Assembly: GCA_946405115.1 (NCBI GenBank)
Contig: CAMJGB010000020.1
Coordinates: 1 to 14,150, forward strand
From: an uncultured Clostridia bacterium
GTDB taxonomy: Bacteria > Bacillota > Clostridia > Saccharofermentanales > Saccharofermentanaceae
DNA: 14,150 nucleotides
Direction: 5' to 3'
In this document: in pieces, positions 1 through 6,876 of the stretch
Layout: the number at the start of each line of letters is the position of its first letter
Position numbering within the stretch: position 1 is the stretch's first letter
Position numbers and translations under genes: made by a program
The notes under the pieces: model-generated
The model's input: only the letters and a program-made list of their open reading frames with translations
Database searches by the model: none
What the model was told of the DNA's origin: nothing

Positions 1-890
1 CCTGCAGAATTAGGTCTTCTGCTGTATAAGTATGCGAAAAAGTCGCGGTATCTCATGTATCGTCCCTCATCGATTCCGTTGCCGATGAGTTCTCTTACAT
101 GGCACTGCTTCTCGGCAATATGCCTGCAGTCGTCAAACTTGCACTCGGAAGCTGCTTCCACGATCTCGGGGTAGCCTCCGGATACATCTGTATATAATAC
201 ACCAACTTCGAAAAGGTCAAGCGACGTGAATCCTGGAGTATCCGTAACAAAGCCTTCGTCGAACTCGAAAAGCTCCGCATGACGCGTCGTGTGCTTGCCT
301 CGCTTTAATCTGTCGGAGATGTCTCCGACCTTCATCGTGCCTTCACCGAGAAGCTTATTACAGAAGGTGCTCTTGCCTACTCCCGAAGGGCCTGCAAGAC
401 CGGTAAGACCTGTCTTAATCAATTCGATAACTTCATCGGGAATCGGCTCTTCCTTACTTATGGAAAAGCACGGGAAGCCTGCATTCTTATAAATTGATAC
501 GAGGTTATCGCATGCATCCTTATCCTTGTCACTCTTAGAGAAAAGCACCACAGGCTTGATCTTAAGCGCGCCGGATATGATAAGCATCTTATCAAGAAGC
601 TTAAGATCCGGTACGGGATCGGAGCATGAGAATATCAGAAGAAGAGTGTCGATATTGGCAAGCGGAGGTCTTACAAGGAAGTTCTTCCTCGGGAAGATTT
701 TTTCCAATACAAAGGGGATATCGGGATCACCCGATTCCCCTGTAAGTACGAGATCACCGACAAGAGGCTTCATCTTCGAAAGTCTGATGTTGCCTCTTAT
801 CTGGCAAAGCCTGTAGCTGCCGTCTTCGCATCTGACGTTGAATACACCGCCGACGCCTTTTGTAATTATTCCCTTTACCTGCTCAGACAT
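1..890 (-). CDS. rsgA: Ribosome small subunit biogenesis GTPase RsgA, 3' end missing
   Basis: Circularly permuted GTPase that in known bacteria binds the 30S subunit late in assembly and couples GTP hydrolysis to release. I translated this strand by hand: it is open from the ATG at 890 to base 1 without a stop, giving 296 residues. Family proteins are about 300 residues, so only a short tail is lost. An N-terminal OB-fold-like region (about 1-75) is followed by the permuted G motifs: G4 as SKSD (118-121), the P-loop GPSGVGKST (167-175), G2 threonines near 201-202, and G3 DTPG (217-220). The zinc knuckle follows, with C250, C255, H257 and C263 in the expected CxxxxCxHxxxxxC pattern. The gene starts 9 bases after the prkC stop and has no convincing Shine-Dalgarno, so it is probably translationally coupled to prkC, its usual neighbour. 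Oddity: G4 has Ser in place of Asn/Thr. Identity is very secure. Confidence 0.96.
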   Translation of the reverse strand, partial: MSEQVKGIITKGVGGVFNVRCEDGSYRLCQIRGNIRLSKMKPLVGDLVLTGESGDPDIPFVLEKIFPRKNFLVRPPLANIDTLLLIFSCSDPVPDLKLLDKMLIISGALKIKPVVLFSKSDKDKDACDNLVSIYKNAGFPCFSISKEEPIPDEVIELIKTGLTGLAGPSGVGKSTFCNKLLGEGTMKVGDISDRLKRGKHTTRHAELFEFDEGFVTDTPGFTSLDLFEVGVLYTDVSGGYPEIVEAASECKFDDCRHIAEKQCHVRELIGNGIDEGRYMRYRDFFAYLYSRRPNSA

Positions 891-899
891 TGATTAGAA

Positions 900-2954
900 T
901 CACATCGGAGGAGGTACTTCACCAGGGTTAGGGTTAGCCCAAGGATCCTGGTTCAAAGGCTCAAATACAGCCGTGTAATTGATCGTTGTAGGTGTCATCG
1001 GATCACCGTCCGGATCGTAAACAACAAATGTGTATACGTTAGCCTCAGTTACAACGTTGCCATAAGGATCGAGCCATCTTGCGAATCTGAAGCCCTCTGC
1101 AGGAGTTGCAACGAGAGTTACAGTTGTATTTACGTCATAGTTTCCGCCGCCTTCAGCTGTACCCTGACCGTTAACTGTAGTAACGACGCTAACCTGAGCG
1201 GGTGTAGGCGTAGGCGTACCGCCTCGCTGCAGATCTTCCCATGTACCGACATAAAGCGTGATGGAAGATCTTCTCGGGAGTGTGATTCCTGCAACAGGAT
1301 CAGTAAGGATTACATACTGCTGTGATTCAGGAAGAACGATAACATCTGTTGCTCCCTCGATATGTCCGATATTGATCTCTTCCTCTTCGAGAAGCTCTCT
1401 TGCTTCCTCGAGAGTAAGACCGTGCAGATCAGGAACTGTAGAACTGGTAGGAGCCTTCGCATAAACGATAACGATGGAAGAACCTACTTCAACAACTGAA
1501 CCTGCAACAGGTTCAGTTCTTAATACCTGACCGGGCTCATAATCGGCATTTGTCTCTTCAAGTACACTTACCTGAAGCCCCAAAGACGAGAGTAATGAAT
1601 ATACTTCATGGAAATCAAGACCGGCATAGTTTGTAAGAGTAATTGTCTCAGCCTCACTTGCAACTGTGAGACGAATAGTATGCGCTCCTGTACCTGTTGC
1701 GAGTACAACACCACTATCAATATCCTGATCGATAACTGTGCCGACAGGATAATCAGAAGTAACCTGAGAAACAATCTCGTATGCAATTCTGTTAGCATCA
1801 AGTTCTTCCGTTACGACATCAATAGTTCTTCCTCTGAAATCACTGACAGTATAGTCTGTATTTTCTTCAATCTTTGTGACAGTTGTAATCGAATTAAGGA
1901 TAAGCGCAGAAACACCTACCAAGACACCGACAATAAGTACAACGATGAATACAAGAAGGATATTGTCGCGAAGTCTGGACAATCTTCTTGCCTCGGCTGA
2001 CTTCTCAAGGTCAGTGATCTTATCGTAATTGGGATCCTGTCTGAAAGAAACCGGGCCGGAAGGTGCAGGCTGTTCAGGCTCGTCGTTACCTGCGTTGATG
2101 ATACCGTAAACACCGTTAGGATCAACCATGAGAGCATCAAGCTCAGTAACCATCTGGCGCATGGAAGAATAACGCTTATCAGGGGTCTTCTGCATGCTCT
2201 TAACGATGATGGCATCAAGACCCTTAGGAATATCGGGAACGTAAGATGAAGCGAACGGCGGTCTGTCCTGGAGATGCTTAACTGCGATGGCAATATCGGA
2301 ATCTCCGTCAAAAGGAACTCTACCCGTAACCATCTCGAAGAGCATGACACCGACAGAATAGATATCTGAGGAAGGTCCTACGTTACTTCCTCTTGCCTGC
2401 TCAGGCGAGAAGTAATGTACTGAACCTACTGCGCCGCCGGAAGTCATTGTGATCGTGTTGCCGGAAGCAGCTCTCGCGATACCGAAGTCAGTGATCTTCG
2501 CAATGCGGTCTCTTGAGATAAGAATGTTCTGGGGCTTAATGTCCTTGTGAACAATGCCGTTCTTATGTGCGTATTCAAGTGCCATGCCGACCTGAATTAC
2601 GATCGGAACAGCTACCTTCCAGTCCAGGTGTCCGTTCTGGTTAATAAGGTCCTTAACCGTAATACCGTCAACGTACTCCTGAACGATATATCTGAAGCTT
2701 CCCTCATGTCCTACACCGAAGACCTTAACGATATTGGCATGGTTGAGAGAAGATACAGCCTTAGCTTCTGTATCGAATCTTCTGATGAATTCTTCATTAG
2801 CTGAGAATTCGGGCTTCAATATCTTAATGGCAACCTTAACTCCCGAACCCATGTCGGTAGCGAGGTAAACGTTAGCCATACCACCGGAACCGATGAGTTT
2901 GACTATCTTATACTTGCCTGCAAATATCATGCCCTCAGGGCTCTGTGCACTCAT
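900..2954 (-). CDS. prkC: PASTA-domain Ser/Thr protein kinase (PrkC/Stk family) with extra C-terminal InlB-repeat-like domain
   Basis: Membrane Ser/Thr kinase of the family that senses muropeptides or lipid II and regulates cell wall growth, division and dormancy exit. Of its 684 residues, about 10-275 form the kinase: glycine loop IGSGGMANVY (21-30), VAIK lysine K44, catalytic loop HKDIKPQN (136-143, with K137 where Arg is usual), DFG at 156-158, an activation loop rich in Thr (T167, T169, T171), then HYFSPEQARG. A basic, charged juxtamembrane stretch leads to one membrane helix (about 331-356). Outside the cell are three PASTA-like repeats (about 365-435, 436-502, 504-571), a TPTP linker (about 580-585), and an 80-residue beta-rich domain (about 588-666) resembling divergent InlB B-repeats (GxGTxxGGG, TVTLxATPxxGFxFxxW, TAVFEP). 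I chose ATG 2954 over TTG 2957 because GAGGAG lies 7 bases upstream of the ATG. It has its own promoter candidate. The partner phosphatase gene prpC is not beside it. Confidence 0.96.
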   Translation of the reverse strand: MSAQSPEGMIFAGKYKIVKLIGSGGMANVYLATDMGSGVKVAIKILKPEFSANEEFIRRFDTEAKAVSSLNHANIVKVFGVGHEGSFRYIVQEYVDGITVKDLINQNGHLDWKVAVPIVIQVGMALEYAHKNGIVHKDIKPQNILISRDRIAKITDFGIARAASGNTITMTSGGAVGSVHYFSPEQARGSNVGPSSDIYSVGVMLFEMVTGRVPFDGDSDIAIAVKHLQDRPPFASSYVPDIPKGLDAIIVKSMQKTPDKRYSSMRQMVTELDALMVDPNGVYGIINAGNDEPEQPAPSGPVSFRQDPNYDKITDLEKSAEARRLSRLRDNILLVFIVVLIVGVLVGVSALILNSITTVTKIEENTDYTVSDFRGRTIDVVTEELDANRIAYEIVSQVTSDYPVGTVIDQDIDSGVVLATGTGAHTIRLTVASEAETITLTNYAGLDFHEVYSLLSSLGLQVSVLEETNADYEPGQVLRTEPVAGSVVEVGSSIVIVYAKAPTSSTVPDLHGLTLEEARELLEEEEINIGHIEGATDVIVLPESQQYVILTDPVAGITLPRRSSITLYVGTWEDLQRGGTPTPTPAQVSVVTTVNGQGTAEGGGNYDVNTTVTLVATPAEGFRFARWLDPYGNVVTEANVYTFVVYDPDGDPMTPTTINYTAVFEPLNQDPWANPNPGEVPPPM

Positions 2955-2961
2955 CAAAATA

Positions 2962-2967
2962 CTCCTC
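2962..2967 (-). promoter_or_regulatory. Shine-Dalgarno of prkC
   Basis: GAGGAG lies 7 bases upstream of ATG 2954. The in-frame TTG at 2957 would be only 4 bases away, so this site decides the start codon. Confidence 0.8.
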
Positions 2968-2988
2968 GTTTAAATTCAAAACAAACAA

Positions 2989-3017
2989 ATTATCTTATAT
3001 TATATATTATAAGTAAA
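2989..3017 (-). promoter_or_regulatory. Candidate sigma-A promoter of prkC-rsgA
   Basis: In the 84-base gap between rlmN and prkC the minus strand reads TTTACT (3017-3012), a 17-base spacer, then GATAAT (2994-2989). These match the -35 and -10 consensus at 4 and 5 of 6 positions. The expected transcription start near 2982 gives a leader of about 28 bases that carries the GAGGAG site. The spacer is entirely A and T except at its edges and holds two further TATAAT hexamers, for which I found no acceptable -35. No GC-rich terminator is visible after rlmN, so read-through from upstream is also likely. Confidence 0.55.
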
Positions 3018-3038
3018 GCACGGGAGGTTATAAGTTGG

Positions 3039-4094
3039 TTACACTTGTCCCGCACGTTCCTCTTCCTTGCTTCTTCTGAGCTGACCGCAAGCCGCCATTA
3101 TATCGGTTCCCATCTCTCTTCGAAGCGTAGCGTTTATACCCTTGCTCTCAAGCGCACGTCGAAAAGCATCAACACGCTTCGGCACGCATCTCTTATAGGG
3201 GCTTCCGGGAAACTCATTGGCTGCAATAAGGTTAACATGGCAGTTTAAGCCCTTAAGAAGCCTGCTTAACTGTTCTGCGCAGGCAAAGGTATCGTTCACC
3301 TCATTAAAGAGCGAATACTCGAACGTGATCCTTCTTCCCGTCTTATTAACATAATCCCTGCATGCATCTATAAGCTCAGATATGCTGTAGGCTGAAGCCA
3401 CGGGCATAAGTTCCCTTCTAAGCTCATCGTTAGGTGCATGAAGCGATATTGCAAGATTTACCTGAAGCTTAAGCTTGGTAAATTCCTTTATCTTAGGAAC
3501 GAGGCCGCAAGTAGACACCGTAATGTGTCTTGCGCCCATGTTAATACCGTCGGGGTTATTCATTATCTTGATGAATTCAAGAAGATTATCGAAGTTATCA
3601 AACGGCTCTCCGATTCCCATCACAACGACAGTTCTTATCTTCTCGCCTATGTGATCCTGAGCCATGAGGACCTGGGCGACCATCTCACCTGCCGTAAGTG
3701 ATCTTCCGAATCCCGCCTTCGCTGATGCGCAGAAGGAACAGCCCATCTTGCATCCTGCCTGGGATGATATGCATATGGAAAGACCGGTTTTATAACGCAT
3801 TATTACGGTCTCAATTATGTTTCCGTCAGGAAGAAGATAAACGAGCTTTCTCGTACCGTCGATCTTAGATACGAACTCATCTATTATCTTCATCTCAGAG
3901 AATATGAAATCCTCATCAAGCTTCTGTCTCATAGAAGCAGGGATATTAGTCATTCTGGAAGTCTCGGTAACTCCGGAATTAAGCCATTTACTAATCTGAC
4001 CTGCACGGAACTTAGGGAAGCCGTTATCAAGACACCACTTGAGCAGCTCTTCCTCGGTTAAATCCAGACAGTATTTCTTTGAAGCCTTATCCAT
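3039..4094 (-). CDS. rlmN: Dual-specificity 23S rRNA/tRNA adenine-C2 methyltransferase RlmN
   Basis: Radical SAM enzyme that methylates C2 of an adenine in the peptidyl-transferase centre of 23S rRNA (A2503 in E. coli numbering) and of A37 in some tRNAs, acting in the cytosol through a methyl-cysteine intermediate. The 351-residue length is normal. The cluster-binding cysteines form the CxxxCxxC pattern at C115, C119 and C122. The two mechanistic cysteines are also in place: C108 (in ICISSQ, seven residues before the first cluster Cys, as in E. coli) and C336 (in AACGQLR). MGIGEP (159-164) is the SAM-contact motif, with Ile where Met is common. The ATG start overlaps the rsmB stop by 8 bases and has GGAGG just upstream, which implies coupled translation. 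It is the last gene of the def-fmt-rsmB-rlmN run, followed by an AT-rich gap with a new promoter. Cfr is a possible relative, but the context and RlmN-like motifs favour RlmN. Confidence 0.96.
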   Translation of the reverse strand: MDKASKKYCLDLTEEELLKWCLDNGFPKFRAGQISKWLNSGVTETSRMTNIPASMRQKLDEDFIFSEMKIIDEFVSKIDGTRKLVYLLPDGNIIETVIMRYKTGLSICISSQAGCKMGCSFCASAKAGFGRSLTAGEMVAQVLMAQDHIGEKIRTVVVMGIGEPFDNFDNLLEFIKIMNNPDGINMGARHITVSTCGLVPKIKEFTKLKLQVNLAISLHAPNDELRRELMPVASAYSISELIDACRDYVNKTGRRITFEYSLFNEVNDTFACAEQLSRLLKGLNCHVNLIAANEFPGSPYKRCVPKRVDAFRRALESKGINATLRREMGTDIMAACGQLRRSKEEERAGQV

Positions 4095-5394
4095 TCTTCC
4101 TCCGAAGTTTTGCTATAAAGAAGCCTTCGCAGCCGTCTTCATCAGGCAGAAGCGTAAGCATCCCCGAACTTTCGCTAGATTTTAAACTTGCAGGCAAGAG
4201 ATTGTCAAAATCACAAAGCTCATAATCCCCGTGTCTTTCGAGGAAGGATCTTACCTGATCCTCGTTCTCTCCCGCATTTATCGTACAGGTACTGTAAACG
4301 AGTGTTCCGCCCTTCTTAACAAACCTCGCCACGTTATCAAGGATGAGTTTCTGCCTTTGAATTATCTCCTGAATTCTCTCGTAACTTATGGTAAGTCTGA
4401 TATCAGGCTTTCCGCCCATGATGCCTAGTCCGCTGCAGGGCGCATCGCACAGGACAAGATCAAATCTGTCGTCAGTATCAAAACTGCTGCTGTCCGCTTC
4501 AGCCGTGCTTATACCCTGAACACCCATTCTCACGGCATTTGCTTTGATCAATTCCAATCTTGAGGTATTGATATCAAGCGCAAGTATCTGAGCTTTATCC
4601 TCAGCCAATGCTGCCATATGAGTAGACTTGCCTCCCGGTGCAGCACAGCAGTCTAATATCTTCATGCCGGCCTTGGGATCAGCGACTACAGATGCAAGCT
4701 GAGCGGCTTCACCCTGAACCATGAACAAACCTTCAGTAAAAGACTTTGACTTCTCGATGGCAGGAGATTTACCTGTGGGCTTAAGTATAAAAGCATCGTC
4801 TATGAATGAAGCGGGACTTACTTCAAAGCCCTCGTCTTCAAGAGACTTTCTAAGCGAATCCTTGTCCGTCTTAAGAGTGTTCACTCTTATGGACAAAGGT
4901 GACGGTGAAAGAAGTGCTTTTGCTATTAAAGGAGCCTTATCGGCGCCGTAGGATTTTTTGAAGATGCCGTAAATCTCAGGCTTTAAAGAGTATGCTGCTT
5001 CAACGCTTTTCGATGTGCTTAAGTCACGCTGCTCGGGAGAAAGTGCCGTAACCTTACGGAGCACTGCATTAACGAGTCCCGATGCCTTGGGAGAATACCT
5101 TTTCGCGAGGTCAACGGATGTGTTTACCGCAGCGTAGTCGGGCACCTTGTCAGAGAATACGATCTGCCATACGCCGAAGCGCAGAATAGTGCGCACCTTG
5201 GGATCGAGTGAGGAAACATCCCTGCCCGATACGGACTTAATGAGGTAATCTTCGGAATAAACGTAAGTTAATGCGCCATAGACAGCAGCGCGAACGAAGT
5301 CGTCAACGCCGTTTCCGTTTAAGGAAAGGTTAGAGAAAGCTTTGTTCTCGCAGCAATCGTAAAGTATGGAATAGATGAGTTCTCTATCTTCCAA
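4087..5394 (-). CDS. rsmB: 16S rRNA m5C967 methyltransferase RsmB
   Basis: SAM-dependent enzyme that makes 5-methylcytosine at position 967 (E. coli numbering) of 16S rRNA. The 435 residues show the standard layout: an N-terminal NusB-like RNA-binding domain (about 1-130, beginning ELIYSILYDCCENKAFSN) and a C-terminal Rossmann methyltransferase domain. Motif I is ILDCCAAPGGKST (246-258), the ribose-contact acidic residue is D274 (LALDIN), the PC motif is DAPCSGLG (317-324, C320), and the nucleophile motif is YSTCTI with C370. Both catalytic cysteines are present. The start is TTG at 5394, one base after the fmt stop. I prefer it because the usual N-terminal family sequence begins there and no nearby in-frame ATG exists; the upstream GGGG is a weak ribosome site, so coupling to fmt is likely. 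The 3' end overlaps rlmN by 8 bases. Confidence 0.95.
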   Translation of the reverse strand: MEDRELIYSILYDCCENKAFSNLSLNGNGVDDFVRAAVYGALTYVYSEDYLIKSVSGRDVSSLDPKVRTILRFGVWQIVFSDKVPDYAAVNTSVDLAKRYSPKASGLVNAVLRKVTALSPEQRDLSTSKSVEAAYSLKPEIYGIFKKSYGADKAPLIAKALLSPSPLSIRVNTLKTDKDSLRKSLEDEGFEVSPASFIDDAFILKPTGKSPAIEKSKSFTEGLFMVQGEAAQLASVVADPKAGMKILDCCAAPGGKSTHMAALAEDKAQILALDINTSRLELIKANAVRMGVQGISTAEADSSSFDTDDRFDLVLCDAPCSGLGIMGGKPDIRLTISYERIQEIIQRQKLILDNVARFVKKGGTLVYSTCTINAGENEDQVRSFLERHGDYELCDFDNLLPASLKSSESSGMLTLLPDEDGCEGFFIAKLRRKNG

Positions 5395-5395
5395 A

Positions 5396-6340
5396 TCAAT
5401 CCCCGAATCTTTGTCCCGGTCTGTAGTTATGTGCGCAGTCTAAAGCCTTCAGGCGCTTACCGCCTTCAGACTGAAGCTCGAGTATGAAGATCGAACCCTT
5501 ACCGCATTTAACTTTAAGCTTGCCCTTACCTGCTACTGTGATCTCTCCGGGAGCTGCTTCCTCGGAATCTTCTTCCTCAAGAGAAGAAGCATATATTTTA
5601 ATTCTCTTGCCGTTAAAGGTAGATGAGCAGCCGGGCCAAGAACTTAATGCCCTTATGCGGTCGTGTATCTGTCTTGCAGTCTGATTCCAGTCAAGGATAC
5701 CGTCCTCAGGCTTTACGGGAGACGTAAGAGTTACCTTAGACTCGTCCTGAGGGATCGAAGTGATCTTACCATCAATGTAGTCATCCAAAGTATCAAGAAG
5801 AAGGTCTCTTCCGGCGTCAGCAAGCTTAGCCATGAGAGTTTCTGTTGTGTCATTAATGTCGATGGGAACTTCCACCTGTGTGAGCATGTCACCTGTGTCC
5901 ATTCCCGCATCCATCTTCATGATGGTAACGCCTGTTACATCATTGCCGTCAATGATCGAGAACTGAACGGGAGCCGCACCTCTGTACTTAGGAAGAAGTG
6001 AAGCGTGAACGTTGATGCAGCCGTACTTAGGGATATCGAGCATTCTCTGAGGAAGGATCTTACCGTAAGCTGCCGTGATAATGAGATCCGGCTCAATAGC
6101 CTTAATGAACTCGTAAGACTCGTCTGTTCGTAATGAGTCGGGCTGGTATACCTCAACACCCAAAGACTCAGCCATAACCTTAGCAGGAGGAGCCGTAAGT
6201 ATATGCTTTCTTCCTACGGGCTTATCAGGCTGAGATACGCTTAATACAACATTTAAGCCTCTATCGGATAACCCCTTGAGCACCGTAGCGGAAAGCTCGG
6301 GAGTTCCCATGAATACAATCTTAAGATCACTGCTCGGCAT
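5396..6340 (-). CDS. fmt: Methionyl-tRNA formyltransferase
   Basis: Transfers a formyl group from 10-formyltetrahydrofolate to Met-tRNA(fMet), making the initiator used for translation start. The 314 residues match the family length. Near the N-terminus is VFMGTPELS (9-17), followed by a tRNA-contact loop region around SQPDKPVGRK (36-45). The catalytic triad is visible: N110 and H112 in INVHASLLP, and D148 in MDAGMDTGD. A C-terminal OB-like tRNA-binding domain runs from about 205 to the end and closes with HNYRPGQRFGD. The ATG at 6340 lies inside the last codons of def (14-base overlap), with GAGGT five bases upstream. The pairing with def is universal in logic: one enzyme adds the formyl group and the other removes it. 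Confidence 0.97.
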   Translation of the reverse strand: MPSSDLKIVFMGTPELSATVLKGLSDRGLNVVLSVSQPDKPVGRKHILTAPPAKVMAESLGVEVYQPDSLRTDESYEFIKAIEPDLIITAAYGKILPQRMLDIPKYGCINVHASLLPKYRGAAPVQFSIIDGNDVTGVTIMKMDAGMDTGDMLTQVEVPIDINDTTETLMAKLADAGRDLLLDTLDDYIDGKITSIPQDESKVTLTSPVKPEDGILDWNQTARQIHDRIRALSSWPGCSSTFNGKRIKIYASSLEEEDSEEAAPGEITVAGKGKLKVKCGKGSIFILELQSEGGKRLKALDCAHNYRPGQRFGD

Positions 6341-6806
6341 TTACTACCTCGATCGTACCCGGGATAGCCCTGTCAGTAAAAAGGATGCCGTCGAGATGAT
6401 CGTACTCGTGGCAGATACAGTCTGCAAGAAGGCCTTCTGCATCCATCTCGAAAGGATTGCCGTTAATATCCAAAGCCCTGATATGAATCTTCTGGGGGCG
6501 CATAACCTCGCCGCTCTTGCCGGGAACTGAAAGACAGCCCTCAGAGCATCTCTGCTCACCCTCACGTGATGTAATCTCAGGATTAATGAAGTTGAGTCTT
6601 CCGTGCTCATCACCGATATCAACAACAAATGCACGTCTTAAGACACCAACCTGAACAGCAGCAATTCCGATGCCTCTGTTGTCATAATACATAGTCTCAG
6701 CCATATCATCGATAAGCTTGACGATTCTCGGAGTAATCTCCTCGATCTCGCGAGACTTCTTATGAAGGATCGGATCTTCCTCTGTTACTATGTTTCTTAA
6801 AGCCAT
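6327..6806 (-). CDS. def: Peptide deformylase
   Basis: Metalloenzyme that removes the N-formyl group from nascent proteins at the ribosome. The 159 residues show all three signature motifs: motif 1 GIGIAAVQ (45-52), motif 2 EGCLS (89-93) with metal ligand C91, and motif 3 HEYDH (133-137) with ligands H133 and H137 and the general base E134. Motif 1 has Val where Pro is usual (GxGLAAPQ); the Gln thought to contact the reaction intermediate is kept, so activity is expected. The short C-terminus without a long extension suggests a type 1B-like or intermediate form, which I cannot settle. The start ATG has AGGAGT 9 bases upstream. The gene is first in the def-fmt-rsmB-rlmN run and follows a 70-base gap with promoter-like sequence. 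Confidence 0.97.
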   Translation of the reverse strand: MALRNIVTEEDPILHKKSREIEEITPRIVKLIDDMAETMYYDNRGIGIAAVQVGVLRRAFVVDIGDEHGRLNFINPEITSREGEQRCSEGCLSVPGKSGEVMRPQKIHIRALDINGNPFEMDAEGLLADCICHEYDHLDGILFTDRAIPGTIEVVNAEQ

Positions 6807-6815
6807 ATCTGGTTC

Positions 6816-6821
6816 ACTCCT
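6816..6821 (-). promoter_or_regulatory. Shine-Dalgarno of def
   Basis: AGGAGT lies 9 bases before ATG 6806. It abuts the 3' arm of the inverted repeat at 6822-6867, so if that repeat folds as RNA it would sit directly against this site. Confidence 0.7.
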
Positions 6822-6867
6822 GTCATTCTTTACGGTATATTATTCTACCACAACTTCCAAGAATGAC
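6822..6867. repeat. 9-bp inverted repeat between the glycosyltransferase gene and def
   Basis: GTCATTCTT (6822-6830) and its exact reverse complement AAGAATGAC (6859-6867) are separated by 28 bases. The candidate -10 of def lies between the arms. This could be a protein-binding operator or, in read-through mRNA, a long-loop hairpin. The stem is AT-rich and no T-run follows it, so a Rho-independent terminator is unlikely. Confidence 0.45.
6842..6850 (-). promoter_or_regulatory. Candidate extended -10 element upstream of def
   Basis: The minus strand reads TGG followed by TAGAAT (6850-6842), an extended -10 pattern 36 bases upstream of the def start. No good -35 is seen at 16-18 bases spacing, so this call is weak. 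It would let the translation-related genes be transcribed independently of the accessory genes upstream. Confidence 0.3.
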
Positions 6868-6876
6868 CTTAAAGCC

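Noticed and set aside
95..280. A short minus-strand frame near the left edge
   Set aside because: It is out of frame with rsgA, whose own frame is open from 890 to 1 and carries all GTPase and zinc motifs.
1200..1222. Short tandem repeat of GTAGGC type
   Set aside because: It simply encodes the alternating Thr-Pro linker of PrkC.
1916..2350. A 144-codon minus-strand frame inside prkC
   Set aside because: It is a second frame of the kinase gene, Ser/Leu/Arg-rich, and overlaps conserved kinase codons; no sign of a frameshift in prkC.
2970..3030. Possible terminator after rlmN
   Set aside because: The only inverted repeat there is built of A and T with a weak stem, and the following T residues are interrupted by G; it fits a promoter better.
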